64,000 bases of DNA from UBA817 sp049889215 (GTDB lineage: Bacteria; Margulisbacteria; Marinamargulisbacteria; UBA817): contig JBMHDV010000027.1 of NCBI GenBank assembly GCA_049889215.1, forward strand, positions 1 through 64,000, written 5' to 3'. This document shows, in pieces, positions 24,448 through 34,889 of the stretch (the first letter of the stretch is position 1; the number at the start of each line of letters is the position of its first letter). Made by a program: the position numbers and the translations under genes. The notes under the pieces were generated by a model. It was given only the letters and a program-made list of their open reading frames with translations, had not been told where the DNA came from and searched no databases.

Positions 24448-26586
24448 TCACATATTAAAAAAGTCACTAACCAAGCTTTCTTCAACCTCTCGTTGTTGCT
24501 CAGATAATCGCAATTTTTCTATCATTTCTAAGGTATCGAATTCAGTTGGCTCTGTTCCAACCCAATACTTCTCAATAGTTACTTTAGACTCTTCAGGGGT
24601 ATCTTTAGATGCTAGTAACTTTGTATCCCAATTTACACGTCGTTTAACCATGCCCCTTGGATATTTAAAATCTTGTGCAGGAACCCCGGCCAACGCCTTT
24701 TTCATAAACGCCTTCCACATCTGAGCAGGTACCCAACCACCAGTTACTCGATTCATTGACTCATTCCCATCATTACCAACCCAAGTTGCACATACCATTT
24801 GTGGTACAAACCCAAAGAACCAAGCATCTTTGTAGTCAGACGTTGTTCCTGTTTTTCCAGCAATTGGTCGCGGCAATTTAGCGCCACGGCCTGTACCATA
24901 ATCAACGATGCCTCGCATCGTATCTACCAAAGTAACAACCAAATTCTCATCCAATACACGCTCTTCTCTAAAACGATGTTTATATAAAGGAACCCCATTA
25001 CGATCTTCAATTTTTAGAATTGCCACAGGCGCTACTTTTTTACCATAATTTGCAAACACCATGTACGACTGCATCAACTCAATCATTGTAACTTCATTTG
25101 CCCCCAAAGGTAAGGAGAGTACAGGGTTCATTGGAGAGGTAATCCCAGTTTTATTTGCAAAAGAAACAACTGTTTTTGGGCCAACCAAATCATTTAATTT
25201 AACAGCGATCACATTTACCGACTTTTCAAATGCTCGTCGAATTGGCAAATTTCCAGAAAACTTTAATGTGTAATTTTGTGGAGAATATGGACCTTCGATG
25301 GTGTTAAAAGTTACGGGTTTATCGGAAACAATTGTTCCTGGCGAAAACCCTTTATCAAATGCAGCTAAGTAAACAAACGGTTTGAATGCAGACCCTGGCT
25401 GACGGTGTGCCTGAACAGTTCGATTAAATTGTGACTCACTAAAATCAACACCCCCTTGCATAGCCAAGACATACCCATTTCGAGGATCAACAGCCAATAG
25501 AGATGCTTCATTATAATTTAAACTCGGTACTCTCTCACCTTTAAGAACAAATGCTTGGTTGCCATAATCTCTGTATTTTTTTACAACATCCTCTGCATGC
25601 TTCTGTAATTCATAATTTAATGTTGTATATACCTTCATACCGGACGTATAAAGCGCTTCCTCACCGTACATCTCAATCAGCTGATCCACAACATAACTGG
25701 CAAAGTAACCAGCCTTATAACGATGCCGTTTTCGACTCGCTAATTCCATTTTTTCATTGTAAGCATCTTCAACTTGTTCGTCAGTAATTAATCCCAATAC
25801 CGCCATTCGTTTTAATACAACACGTTGTCGTTTTTTAAAACGTTCAAAATATCGAAATGGACTAAATAATTCAGGACCCTTTAACATACCAACCAAACCC
25901 GCAGCTTCAGCCAGAGTTAAATCCTTAGACTTTTTATCAAAGTACATTTGTGAGGCAGATTCAATCCCATATGCATTATGGCCCCAATATACCTGATTTA
26001 AATACAATTCAAGTATCTCTACTTTGGTGTATTTGCGTTCTATTTCAAGCGCCATCAATATTTCTTTTATTTTTCGCTCAATCTTTTTTTGCTTCTCTAA
26101 AAATAAATTTCGTGCCAACTGCTGTGTAAGCGTTGAACCACCTTCCACAAAAGCCATGGCAATAATATCACGATACAATGCACGCATTATCCCTTTAATA
26201 TTAATCCCATTATGCTTGTAAAAGTCTGTATCCTCCATTGCAATGACTGTTTTTTGCAACGTTTTAGATATTTCATCAATCGGAATACGTATCCGATTTT
26301 CTTCTTTGTGTAATTCAGCAAGAATCACCCCATCTGCAGAATAAATTTTAGTGGTTTCTGCTGGTATGTAGGTGCTAATGGTATCAATATCTGGCAAGTG
26401 CCTCATGTAATAAAAGCTAACCGAAAAACCAATAATAACACCCACAGCACCAAATAAAGCGCCTAGCTTAACTGCTTTAACCAATAATAGTTTTATAAAA
26501 CCATTCCCCCGACTTGGACGTCCGAATCGAGAGGATGCCCGAGACCTTGAAATTTTCCCTATCGCGCGTTTAGACCTAAAAATCAA
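24448..26586 (-). CDS. mrcA: Class A penicillin-binding protein (PBP1A-like)
   Basis: 712 aa. A TTG start is supported by AAGGAG 6 bases upstream. A basic cytoplasmic tail (1-33) leads to one membrane anchor (about 35-60). The GT51 transglycosylase domain has EDTDFYKHNG and EGGSTLTQQLARNLFLE (about 150). The transpeptidase has SxxK in QPGSAFKPF (about 397), SVN in FEKSVNVIAVKL, and KTGTTSDYKDAWF (about 579). It polymerises and cross-links peptidoglycan. It precedes trxB by 12 bases. Confidence 0.95.
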   Translation of the reverse strand: MIFRSKRAIGKISRSRASSRFGRPSRGNGFIKLLLVKAVKLGALFGAVGVIIGFSVSFYYMRHLPDIDTISTYIPAETTKIYSADGVILAELHKEENRIRIPIDEISKTLQKTVIAMEDTDFYKHNGINIKGIMRALYRDIIAMAFVEGGSTLTQQLARNLFLEKQKKIERKIKEILMALEIERKYTKVEILELYLNQVYWGHNAYGIESASQMYFDKKSKDLTLAEAAGLVGMLKGPELFSPFRYFERFKKRQRVVLKRMAVLGLITDEQVEDAYNEKMELASRKRHRYKAGYFASYVVDQLIEMYGEEALYTSGMKVYTTLNYELQKHAEDVVKKYRDYGNQAFVLKGERVPSLNYNEASLLAVDPRNGYVLAMQGGVDFSESQFNRTVQAHRQPGSAFKPFVYLAAFDKGFSPGTIVSDKPVTFNTIEGPYSPQNYTLKFSGNLPIRRAFEKSVNVIAVKLNDLVGPKTVVSFANKTGITSPMNPVLSLPLGANEVTMIELMQSYMVFANYGKKVAPVAILKIEDRNGVPLYKHRFREERVLDENLVVTLVDTMRGIVDYGTGRGAKLPRPIAGKTGTTSDYKDAWFFGFVPQMVCATWVGNDGNESMNRVTGGWVPAQMWKAFMKKALAGVPAQDFKYPRGMVKRRVNWDTKLLASKDTPEESKVTIEKYWVGTEPTEFDTLEMIEKLRLSEQQREVEESLVSDFFNM

Positions 26587-26661
26587 CGGTTTCTCCTTAA
26601 AATATAGTATTTTTATTTTAAATCAAAACGCTGGGGCAATCAACGGCGATTCATAGATGAT

Positions 26662-26690
26662 TCGACGTTTATAAAAAGAATCAATATAAT
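26662..26690 (+). promoter_or_regulatory. Candidate promoter for tyrS (leaderless)
   Basis: TCGACG (26662-26667), a 17-base spacer and a perfect TATAAT (26685-26690). The -10 ends 7 bases before the tyrS ATG, so transcription would start at or within one base of the start codon; no Shine-Dalgarno is present. Confidence 0.55.
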
Positions 26691-26697
26691 ACTAATT

Positions 26698-27873
26698 ATG
26701 CAAGTCATTAACCTGGATTTATTCGAAGATGTCATATCAGATCATGACGACATTCAAACAAAGATCAATCACTCAACTAACCTAACCATAAAATGGGGTG
26801 CCGACCCATCAGCACCAGATTTACATTTAGGTCACTTTGTTATTCTGAATCAATTGGCTCAATTCCAAGCAATCGGGCATCAAGTCATTTTTGTTATCGG
26901 AGACTTTACAGCAAGAATTGGCGACCCAACTGGAAAATCAGCCACCAGAAAACCATTATCAGAAGACGATGTAAAGCAAAATGCAACAACATATTTGGAC
27001 CAAGTATTTAAAGTACTGGACCCAAAAAAAACCACCGTGGTGTATAACTCATCATGGTTAAATCAACTAAGCCCAACTGAAATGGTCACCCTTTGCTCAA
27101 AGTACACGGTTGCTCGTATGTTAGAACGCGATGATTTTTCTAAACGATTTAAAGGAAACACCCCCATTGGGATTCATGAGTTCTTATATCCATTACTTCA
27201 AGGCTATGACTCTGTACATTTAAAAAATGACATCGAAATTGGTGGTACTGATCAAAAGTTCAACTTACTGGTTGGCAGGCACCTTCAAAAAGAATCTGGC
27301 TTATCGCCACAAACCGTATTAACACTTCCAATTTTGGAGGGGTTGGATGGGGTTCAAAAAATGAGCAAATCGCTCAATAACCACATCGGCATTCTCGACG
27401 CCCCCAATGATATGTTTGGCAAGTGCATGTCCATTCCTGATGAACTTATCATGCGTTACCTAAAATTAATTACAAACAGATCTTCATCAGAATTAGCAGG
27501 AATCCAAAATCAACTGGATGCTGGAGAAAATCCCCGAAACATTAAACTGGACCTTGCCCAAACAATCGTAGCAACATTTCACTCAAACGACGCTGCAGTA
27601 AAAGCAAAAGAAAATTTTATCAATGTTTTTTCAAAAAAAGCATTGCCTGACGATATCCCAGAAATTGAAATTAATGACAATACACCAATTCATCTTATAA
27701 GCTTTATATGCACTCAGTCCTTAGCACCATCAAAAAAGGAAGCACGTCGATTATTGGATCAAGGAGCAATCTCCATTAATGAATCACGCATTACAGATCC
27801 AAATCATGAATTTGTTCCTTTGAAAGATACCGTTATCAAAGTAGGAAAACGAAAATTTATAAAAATTATCTGA
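26698..27873 (+). CDS. tyrS: Tyrosyl-tRNA synthetase
   Basis: 391 aa, class I synthetase. The ATP motif is HLGH in PSAPDLHLGHF (about residue 42), and KMSKS is at about 220 (GVQKMSKSLNN). QKFNLLVGRHLQ lies in the catalytic domain. The C-terminus ends in an S4 RNA-binding domain (about 325-391, SKKEARRLLDQGAISIN). The 3' end overlaps the convergent glycosyltransferase gene by 8 bases. Confidence 0.95.
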   Translation: MQVINLDLFEDVISDHDDIQTKINHSTNLTIKWGADPSAPDLHLGHFVILNQLAQFQAIGHQVIFVIGDFTARIGDPTGKSATRKPLSEDDVKQNATTYLDQVFKVLDPKKTTVVYNSSWLNQLSPTEMVTLCSKYTVARMLERDDFSKRFKGNTPIGIHEFLYPLLQGYDSVHLKNDIEIGGTDQKFNLLVGRHLQKESGLSPQTVLTLPILEGLDGVQKMSKSLNNHIGILDAPNDMFGKCMSIPDELIMRYLKLITNRSSSELAGIQNQLDAGENPRNIKLDLAQTIVATFHSNDAAVKAKENFINVFSKKALPDDIPEIEINDNTPIHLISFICTQSLAPSKKEARRLLDQGAISINESRITDPNHEFVPLKDTVIKVGKRKFIKII

Positions 27874-28831
27874 TTTGATTTAAATACGACTCACAATCAG
27901 CCACACGATAATTCACTTTAATCAATGCCTCAAACATCTGCTTCGCCAAAGGACGATTGTTTAATAATGTGGCATACACAACAGCCAACACATAAATGGC
28001 TGAAACGTCTTCTGGTGAAATTTCTACAACAATGTTAGCAAAAGAAAAACTTTCACGATGATGCCCAGCATTAAAAAAAAGCTGCATGTAATATTTTGCT
28101 CGATCAAGCGTCATTGGTTTTCCCAATTTATACTCATTAAAAAATTCAAACACATTGTCTTTTGTGTGTTCAATCGGTGATGACCATGTCCAAAAATAAG
28201 CATCATTGCTAAATGATTCATCAATAAATAAGGCCCTGTCTAAAAATCGAACATCGTAATCTTTCTGAACACGCTGCATTGTTAAATATAAACAAACTTG
28301 ATCCCAAAAAAATTCATAAGGACGAAAATTAAAAAATGATTCTGAGGACATGATCATTGATTGCCAAACAGCTGCAAATCCAAAGGCTGATCGTGAAATA
28401 AATATTAAACTGGCTGAAAAATAACGATGAATGTCATCCTCATCCACATTATTTTTAACCATAGCCAATTCAACGTTTTCATCACACATTTGATTAACCC
28501 AAGAGGTAATATCGGTACGACACAGCATGTCTACATCCAACATTAGTATCCAATCCGGTTGAAATCGTTGAGCAATATCATTTAAAACAACCACCTTCCG
28601 AGATGTCATGCATTCACGACGAGAATACGTATCGAGAGGCAAATCATATCGATTGGTTTGATCCAGTTCAATCCTAATTAAGGGTGACATAGATTCATAA
28701 CGAACTTTCATTTCAGCCGTACCATTAAAAATTGAAACAACAACTGGAAAGGCATGGGGCTGAGCTGTATATGAAGCTAAAAATAGTGCCAACCAATGTT
28801 CATAACCATCATCACATTGCAAAACTATCAT
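27866..28831 (-). CDS. GT-A-like glycosyltransferase with helical C-terminal region
   Basis: 321 aa. A nucleotide-sugar-binding DxD is seen in ILMLDVDMLC (about residue 100), after a beta-strand/loop start (MIVLQCDDGYEHWLALFLASY). The last 80 residues look like TPR-type helices (ESFSFANIVVEISPEDVSAIYVLAVVYATLL). No membrane helix, so probably a cytoplasmic enzyme for a cell-surface glycan or protein. Donor and acceptor are unknown. It is monocistronic. Confidence 0.65.
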   Translation of the reverse strand: MIVLQCDDGYEHWLALFLASYTAQPHAFPVVVSIFNGTAEMKVRYESMSPLIRIELDQTNRYDLPLDTYSRRECMTSRKVVVLNDIAQRFQPDWILMLDVDMLCRTDITSWVNQMCDENVELAMVKNNVDEDDIHRYFSASLIFISRSAFGFAAVWQSMIMSSESFFNFRPYEFFWDQVCLYLTMQRVQKDYDVRFLDRALFIDESFSNDAYFWTWSSPIEHTKDNVFEFFNEYKLGKPMTLDRAKYYMQLFFNAGHHRESFSFANIVVEISPEDVSAIYVLAVVYATLLNNRPLAKQMFEALIKVNYRVADCESYLNQIR

Positions 28832-28979
28832 GAGAATTTAATTTTAACATGAAAAATAGTTAGTTTACCGATAATTAATTCCCATCAATGAAATAACAAT
28901 AAAAATTAATGGAATACCTGCGGTTTTTAAAAAAAATGCAAAATACATCGATTTAATACCGTCTTGAACGAAATAAACG

Positions 28980-29008
28980 TTTCAAAACAATAAAATTCAT
29001 GCTATTAT
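28980..29008 (+). promoter_or_regulatory. Candidate extended -10 promoter for gyrB
   Basis: TGCTATTAT at 29000-29008 is an extended -10 element; the -35 at 28980-28985 (TTTCAA) is weak with a 17-base spacer. It would give a leader of about 74 bases. It lies in the 257-base gap between the glycosyltransferase and gyrB, which otherwise shows only AT-rich sequence. Confidence 0.4.
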
Positions 29009-29088
29009 TATTAGGAAATTTTACAAAAATAAATCGATTTAATTGCGATATTGTTTTTGAATCTATAAATAGTAAGTGAGTGTATTTA

Positions 29089-31071
29089 ATGAGTCAAAAT
29101 TACGGTGCAGACCACATTAAAGTCCTTGAAGGACTTGAAGCAGTAAGAAAACGACCTGGAATGTACATTGGATCAACCAGTGTCAACGGGTTAAATCATC
29201 TTATCTACGAAGTCGTAGATAATAGTGTTGATGAAGCCATGGCAGGCTATTGTACAGATATCGATGTCATTATTGATAAAGACAACATCATTACAGTAAA
29301 GGATAATGGTCGAGGAATTCCAATTGATACACATAAAGAAAAGAAAATGCCAGCCGTTGAAGTTGTATTAACAACACTTCACGCTGGAGGAAAATTTGAA
29401 GGCGAAGGTTATAAAGTATCTGGTGGTCTTCACGGCGTTGGTGTATCGGTTGTAAATGCACTTGCAGAATGGCTAGAAGTATCCGTAAACCGAGATGGCA
29501 GAAACTATACGCAAAAATATTATAGAGGCGTCCCAAAGGAAACCATTGGAACGTTTACAGATGCACCAGATGCAGACACTGGAACAAGCATCAAGTTTAA
29601 ACCGGATGCAACCATTTTTGATACAGTTGAATTTGGGGTTAGCACGATTGCACATCGACTAAAAGAATTGGCCTACTTGAACAGAGGACTTCGCATCAAT
29701 TTTTATAATTTCAGAGATCATGAAACTGAAGATGAAGCAAAAGAAACCTTTGGGTTTGAAGGTGGAATAGCATCGTATGTTGAAGACTTAAATCAAAACA
29801 AAGAAGCGTTATTTGTTCCGCCAATTTATTTAAAAAAGAGTCGAGAACTCTACGAAGTTGAAGTTGCAATCCAATATGTATCGGATCACTATGATGAACA
29901 AATTGCATCGTTTGCGAATAACATCCGAACAAAAGAAGGTGGTACTCACCTTTCAGGATTTCGAACAGCATTAACACGAGTCATCAATTCATTTGCTAAA
30001 AAATATGACCTGATTAAAAAAGATAAAACCAGCGCACTAACCGGACAAGATTTACGAGAAGGATTAACCGCTGTTATTAGTGTTAAATTGCAGAACCCTC
30101 AATTTGAAGGGCAAACAAAAACAAAACTTGGTAACTCAGAAATCAAAGGGGTTGTTGATTCATTACTGGATGAAGGTCTAACCGATTATATTGAAACAAA
30201 TCCAAAAGTTGCAAAGTTAATTATCACCAAAGCATTGCAGGCGCAACGTGTTCGTGAAGCAGCTAGAAAAGCGCAAGATTTAGCACGTCGTAAATCAAGC
30301 TTAGAAAGCACGACATTGCCAGGTAAGCTTGCAGATTGTACGGAAAAAGATCCTTCTAAATGTGAAATTTTCTTGGTTGAGGGAGATTCAGCCGGAGGGT
30401 CAGCGAAACAAGGCCGTGACAGAAACTTCCAGGCAATATTGCCACTACGAGGTAAAGTATTAAACGTCGAAAAATCACGATTAGACAAGATCCTAGCCAA
30501 TGAAGAAATTCGATCATTAATTACCGCTGTGGGACCAGAAGCACTTAAAAGTTTATCAACTGAAAAGCAAAATACTGAACAAGAAGAAAATGAATTAACT
30601 AGCGAGAGTGTATTAGAAAAACTTCGTTACCATAAAATCGTCATCATGACGGATGCGGACGTTGATGGTGCTCACATACGAACGCTCTTACTTACCTTCT
30701 TTTTTAGATATGCAAGAGAATTAGTTGAAGCTGGTGCACTTTACATTGCACAGCCACCACTTTACTTAATTCGTCAGGGTAAAGGTGGAATTTACGCCTA
30801 TAATGACAAAGAGTTGGATGAGAAACTAAAAGAACTCGGCAAAGACCGTGAAAAAGTAAACATTCAGCGTTATAAAGGATTGGGAGAAATGAACCCAGAC
30901 CAATTATGGGATACTACACTAAACCCTGAAAAGCGTAGCATGCTACAGGTAAATATCCACGACGCAGAAGTCGCAGATGAAATATTTTCTCTACTCATGG
31001 GAAGTAAAGTTGACCCAAGAAAAGAATTTATCGAGAAATATGCCGGCACTGTCCGTTGGATTGACGTATAA
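29089..31071 (+). CDS. gyrB: DNA gyrase subunit B
   Basis: 660 aa from ATG 29089 (MSQNYGADHIKVLEG); an upstream GTG at 29080 is less likely. GHKL ATPase motifs: EVVDNSVDEA, DNGRGIP, GGLHGVGVSVVNALA. The Toprim domain has the catalytic EGDSAGG and metal-binding DADVDGAHIRTLL. Ends with the tail RWIDV. It is followed by gyrA after 11 bases. Gyrase introduces negative supercoils. No GyrB-specific insert is apparent. Confidence 0.97.
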   Translation: MSQNYGADHIKVLEGLEAVRKRPGMYIGSTSVNGLNHLIYEVVDNSVDEAMAGYCTDIDVIIDKDNIITVKDNGRGIPIDTHKEKKMPAVEVVLTTLHAGGKFEGEGYKVSGGLHGVGVSVVNALAEWLEVSVNRDGRNYTQKYYRGVPKETIGTFTDAPDADTGTSIKFKPDATIFDTVEFGVSTIAHRLKELAYLNRGLRINFYNFRDHETEDEAKETFGFEGGIASYVEDLNQNKEALFVPPIYLKKSRELYEVEVAIQYVSDHYDEQIASFANNIRTKEGGTHLSGFRTALTRVINSFAKKYDLIKKDKTSALTGQDLREGLTAVISVKLQNPQFEGQTKTKLGNSEIKGVVDSLLDEGLTDYIETNPKVAKLIITKALQAQRVREAARKAQDLARRKSSLESTTLPGKLADCTEKDPSKCEIFLVEGDSAGGSAKQGRDRNFQAILPLRGKVLNVEKSRLDKILANEEIRSLITAVGPEALKSLSTEKQNTEQEENELTSESVLEKLRYHKIVIMTDADVDGAHIRTLLLTFFFRYARELVEAGALYIAQPPLYLIRQGKGGIYAYNDKELDEKLKELGKDREKVNIQRYKGLGEMNPDQLWDTTLNPEKRSMLQVNIHDAEVADEIFSLLMGSKVDPRKEFIEKYAGTVRWIDV

Positions 31072-31082
31072 GGAGAATGACT

Positions 31083-33716
31083 ATGGATAACGACGATTTA
31101 CAACAAGGCGATTTATTTAATACACCAGAAGAAACCAACGAGGGGACAGCAAATGAATCAGTAGCTGAAACACCTGCAGTAGACGCCGCTGGTGATGGAG
31201 ACGAGCCCATCGATAACATTAATCCAATTAATATTGATGACGAAATGAAATCATCATATTTAGAATATGCGATGTCTGTTATTGTTGGACGAGCATTACC
31301 TGATGCTCGCGATGGTTTAAAACCAGTTCACCGACGAATACTATATTCAATGTATGAGTCAGGTTACACATCATCAAAGCCATACAAAAAATGTGCACGT
31401 ATTGTTGGTGACGTATTAGGACGCTATCACCCACATGGTGATACGGCAGTATACGACTCTTTGGTTCGTATGGCACAAGACTTTTCGATGAGATATCAAC
31501 TCATTGATGGCCAAGGAAACTATGGATCCATTGACGGTGATAACGCAGCGGCAATGCGATATACAGAAGCACGTATGGCAAAACTTAGTATGGAATTACT
31601 GCATGATATCGAAAAAGAAACCGTAGATTTTTCCCCAAACTTTGACGAATCATTGGATGAACCAACCGTTTTACCGTCTCGATTACCAATGTTACTTTTA
31701 AATGGTACGTCGGGTATCGCAGTTGGAATGGCAACCAATATCCCGCCACACAACTTAACAGAAGTGATTAACGGTGTGAATTTCTACATCGATAACCCTG
31801 AAGCTGGTGTACCTGAGCTTATGGAACACATCAAAGGGCCAGACTTTCCGACTGCTGGGATAATTTGTGGTCAGGCTGGCATCATCAGTGCATATGAAAC
31901 TGGTCGAGGTATTATTACCCTACGTTCCAAAACCCATTTTGAAGAAAACAAAAAAAGAAAATCAATTATTGTCACAGAAATTCCTTATCAGGTGAATAAA
32001 GCAAACGTCATCATGAAGATTGCAGAGTTAGTAAATGATAAAAAGATCAATGGTATTTCTGATTTACGAGATGAATCTGATCGAAAAGGTTTACGAATTT
32101 ATATTGAATTAAAACGTGATGCTCAAGAAGAAATTATTTTAAATCAATTATTCAAACATACTCAGCTGCAAACATCATTTGGAATCAATATCGTTGCCCT
32201 TGTAAATGGACAGCCAAAAACTCTAAATTTAAAAGAGATTTTCTATCATTATGTTAACCACCGTAAAGAAATTATTAGAAAACGAACAGAATATGATCTT
32301 AAAATCGCAAAAAACCGTTTACATATTTTAGAAGGTTTACGAATAGCACTTCAAAACATTGATGCAATTATTGAATTAATTAAAAAATCAGAAGATGCAC
32401 ATGTTGCTCGAAAAGCATTGATTGAAAACTATAGCTTAAGTGAAAAGCAAGCCAATGCAATCTTAGAAATGAGACTGCAACGCTTAACAGGACTTGAGCA
32501 AGAAAAAATTGAAAATGAGTACAACGAATTAAAATTAAAAATTGCAGACCTTGAAGATATTCTTGTAAATGCACCTCGAGTACTATCCATCATTAAAGAA
32601 GAGCATAATGAATTAAAAGATCGATTTGGAGACGAACGACGCACTGAAATCGGTGAAGATGTTAGTCAGGTAGATTTAGAAGATTTAATCCCAAAACAAA
32701 CGGTAGCAATTTTACGCACAAAAAATGGATTTATTAAACGCATGCCTGTGTCCAACTTTAGAAGCCAACTTCGTGGTGGACGTGGTGTGAGTGGTATCTC
32801 TACAAGAGAAGAAGATATTATTAAACAAATTCTGGTAACGAATAGCCATGACTTCCTACTCTGTTTTACATCAACAGGAAAAGTGCACAAAATAAAAGCT
32901 TATCAAATTCCAGAATCATCACGAACAAGTAAGGGATTATCAATAAATCATTTACTTGAATTAGATGAAAACGAAAAAATAACCAGCGTTATTCCAGTAA
33001 ATACTTTTGAAACATCAACATTTCTACTTATGTGTACATCAAAAGGTGTCATTAAAAAGACAGAATTATCATCATTTAGTTACTTCAAAACAAGGGCTAT
33101 TCGAGCCATTAACTTAGATGAAGGTGATGAACTATCATGGGTATTGCAATCCACGGGAGATAAAGACATTATTCTGTCTACCTCTGCTGGTATGGTTATC
33201 CGCTTTGATGAAAAACAAGTTCGTGCAATGGGACGTACATCTCGAGGTGTTCGAGCAATAAAAATTAAACCGGATGATACATTGGTCAGTGTTAGTTTAA
33301 TTGACCCAGATACCACGAAAGAATACTTATTATTATTGACCACCAAAGGATACGGTAAAAACATTCGAGTTGATGAATTCAAGGTCCAGAATAGAGGCGG
33401 TATTGGTGTTAAAGCATTAAAGTTTAGAAAAACCGTGCCAGGCGATAAAGTAACAGACGCAGAAGTTGTTGAACGTGATGACGAAGTGATTGTAGCAACA
33501 TATAGTGGCAATATTTGCCGCCAAAAAGTTGCTAATATCTCCATCCAACGCAGAACATCTCAAGGCGTTAGAATCATTAAATTAGATGATAAAGACGAAG
33601 TAATTTCAATGGCTAAAGTAATTGAAGTAGACGAAGAAGAGCAACAAACTGCAGAAGCTTCAACTACACAAGTTGTTAGCTCAGCGTCAGTGTCACAGCC
33701 AGTTTCAACCAATTAA
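31083..33716 (+). CDS. gyrA: DNA gyrase subunit A
   Basis: 877 aa from ATG 31083, which has AAGGAG at a 7-base spacing; ATG 31077 would be only 1-2 bases away from it. An acidic extension of about 40 residues precedes the conserved EMKSSYLEYAMSVIVGRALPD. The catalytic Tyr is in AMRYTEARMAKLS. The QRDR has HPHGDTAVYDSLVRMAQ. The C-terminal beta-pinwheel contains the GyrA box as QLRGGRG (canonical QRRGGKG), which supports gyrase rather than topoisomerase IV. Confidence 0.96.
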   Translation: MDNDDLQQGDLFNTPEETNEGTANESVAETPAVDAAGDGDEPIDNINPINIDDEMKSSYLEYAMSVIVGRALPDARDGLKPVHRRILYSMYESGYTSSKPYKKCARIVGDVLGRYHPHGDTAVYDSLVRMAQDFSMRYQLIDGQGNYGSIDGDNAAAMRYTEARMAKLSMELLHDIEKETVDFSPNFDESLDEPTVLPSRLPMLLLNGTSGIAVGMATNIPPHNLTEVINGVNFYIDNPEAGVPELMEHIKGPDFPTAGIICGQAGIISAYETGRGIITLRSKTHFEENKKRKSIIVTEIPYQVNKANVIMKIAELVNDKKINGISDLRDESDRKGLRIYIELKRDAQEEIILNQLFKHTQLQTSFGINIVALVNGQPKTLNLKEIFYHYVNHRKEIIRKRTEYDLKIAKNRLHILEGLRIALQNIDAIIELIKKSEDAHVARKALIENYSLSEKQANAILEMRLQRLTGLEQEKIENEYNELKLKIADLEDILVNAPRVLSIIKEEHNELKDRFGDERRTEIGEDVSQVDLEDLIPKQTVAILRTKNGFIKRMPVSNFRSQLRGGRGVSGISTREEDIIKQILVTNSHDFLLCFTSTGKVHKIKAYQIPESSRTSKGLSINHLLELDENEKITSVIPVNTFETSTFLLMCTSKGVIKKTELSSFSYFKTRAIRAINLDEGDELSWVLQSTGDKDIILSTSAGMVIRFDEKQVRAMGRTSRGVRAIKIKPDDTLVSVSLIDPDTTKEYLLLLTTKGYGKNIRVDEFKVQNRGGIGVKALKFRKTVPGDKVTDAEVVERDDEVIVATYSGNICRQKVANISIQRRTSQGVRIIKLDDKDEVISMAKVIEVDEEEQQTAEASTTQVVSSASVSQPVSTN

Positions 33717-33736
33717 AAATAAAGGGGGGGACACCC

Positions 33737-34261
33737 TTAAAATGAACTTAATATGGAGGCTTGAAGCTTGTATTGTTGTTGCTTCAAAAAAGAGATATTC
33801 GAAACATCAATTGGATCAACATAAATTGACGACATCCCTGTGATATTCGCCAACAAAACATCAGTAAATAACTGATCGCCAATTAAAACAGCTTCACTAA
33901 CATCAATGTTATAATCCTGAATTAAACGTCTCATGGTAAAAACAAATGGCTTACATGCAAATGTTACAGCAGGTAAGTTTAACTGCTTTGATACATGTTG
34001 GATTCGATCAACACTTGAATTGTTAGAAATTAAAATAATATTATCAAAGTCATGGGTCGCAATTGCATTAAACAAATTTAATGACTGCAATGAGACAGCT
34101 GTTTCTCCATATTTTATAATTGTATTATCAACATCAAAAAATAATGACTTAATGCCATCGGCTTTTAATAATTGAAAATCAATGTCAAAAATAGACTCAT
34201 AAATCAGCCTTGGCCTTAAATAATCATATAAAATAGAATTAAATCCCGTGGATTTAGTCAT
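33737..34261 (-). CDS. yqeG: YqeG-family HAD phosphatase
   Basis: 174 aa from ATG 34261, overlapping hisG by 8 bases. HAD motifs: FFDVDNTII (nucleophile and acid Asp), ILISNNSS, a Lys in FACKPF, and VLIGDQLFTDVLLAN. YqeG proteins are small cytoplasmic phosphatases; a phosphatidylglycerophosphate phosphatase role is known for related members, but the substrate here is not shown. Coupling to hisG could be simply positional. Confidence 0.82.
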   Translation of the reverse strand: MTKSTGFNSILYDYLRPRLIYESIFDIDFQLLKADGIKSLFFDVDNTIIKYGETAVSLQSLNLFNAIATHDFDNIILISNNSSVDRIQHVSKQLNLPAVTFACKPFVFTMRRLIQDYNIDVSEAVLIGDQLFTDVLLANITGMSSIYVDPIDVSNISFLKQQQYKLQASILSSF

Positions 34262-34889
34262 TAACAAACTTGGAAAAACCATCATGAATGGCCTGAACAT
34301 CAGCAAATTTAGTCATCATTGAAGATCGATTAGCAACCAACCGTGCCGTAGAGTAAAAGACCTCATCATACTCAATCAAGCCATTTTCCTTTAGTGTTTG
34401 ACCAGTGGCTGTTAAATCACAAATAACATCTGCGACACCAGTCATTGGAGCCAACTCCATCGCACCATATAATTTGATTGGGACACAACGAATTGATTTT
34501 TTTTGAAAATAATCCAAAGTTGCCATCTCATATTTAGTAGCAACACGAACATTATGCGATAAATATTTAGATTGATATGATTCTGGACCAGCAATCACCA
34601 AACGGCAATCACCAAACTTTAAATCCAATAACTCTAATAAATCAGGAGACTGTTCTTCTAATACGTCCTTACCTACCACACCCATATCTGCAGCACCTTC
34701 TTCAACGTATACAGGAACGTCCCATGGTCGTACCTTCATTAACTGAATTTTTCCAGTAGTATCAATGGTAGATAACTGTCGTGATTCTGATAAGTCATTA
34801 TCAAATACAATGCCCATTCCATCAAAGAATGACATGGCCTTTTTCCATAAATACCCTTTCGCACAGGCAATTGTTAGTGGTTTAGTCAT
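34254..34889 (-). CDS. hisG: ATP phosphoribosyltransferase, short catalytic form
   Basis: 211 aa from ATG 34889 (MTKPLTIACAKGYL); the frame is open 49 codons upstream inside hisZ, but that part is not conserved. It catalyses the first step of histidine synthesis. DMGVVGKDVLEE, YEMATLDYF and the PRPP loop region VADVICDLTATGQTLKENGL fit HisG. The short form lacks the C-terminal regulatory domain and needs HisZ, which is encoded just upstream with an 8-base overlap. Confidence 0.93.
   Translation of the reverse strand: MTKPLTIACAKGYLWKKAMSFFDGMGIVFDNDLSESRQLSTIDTTGKIQLMKVRPWDVPVYVEEGAADMGVVGKDVLEEQSPDLLELLDLKFGDCRLVIAGPESYQSKYLSHNVRVATKYEMATLDYFQKKSIRCVPIKLYGAMELAPMTGVADVICDLTATGQTLKENGLIEYDEVFYSTARLVANRSSMMTKFADVQAIHDGFSKFVND

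Noticed and set aside
33722..33738. G-tract hairpin after gyrA as terminator
   Set aside because: A 5-bp stem with no T-tract; too weak to call.
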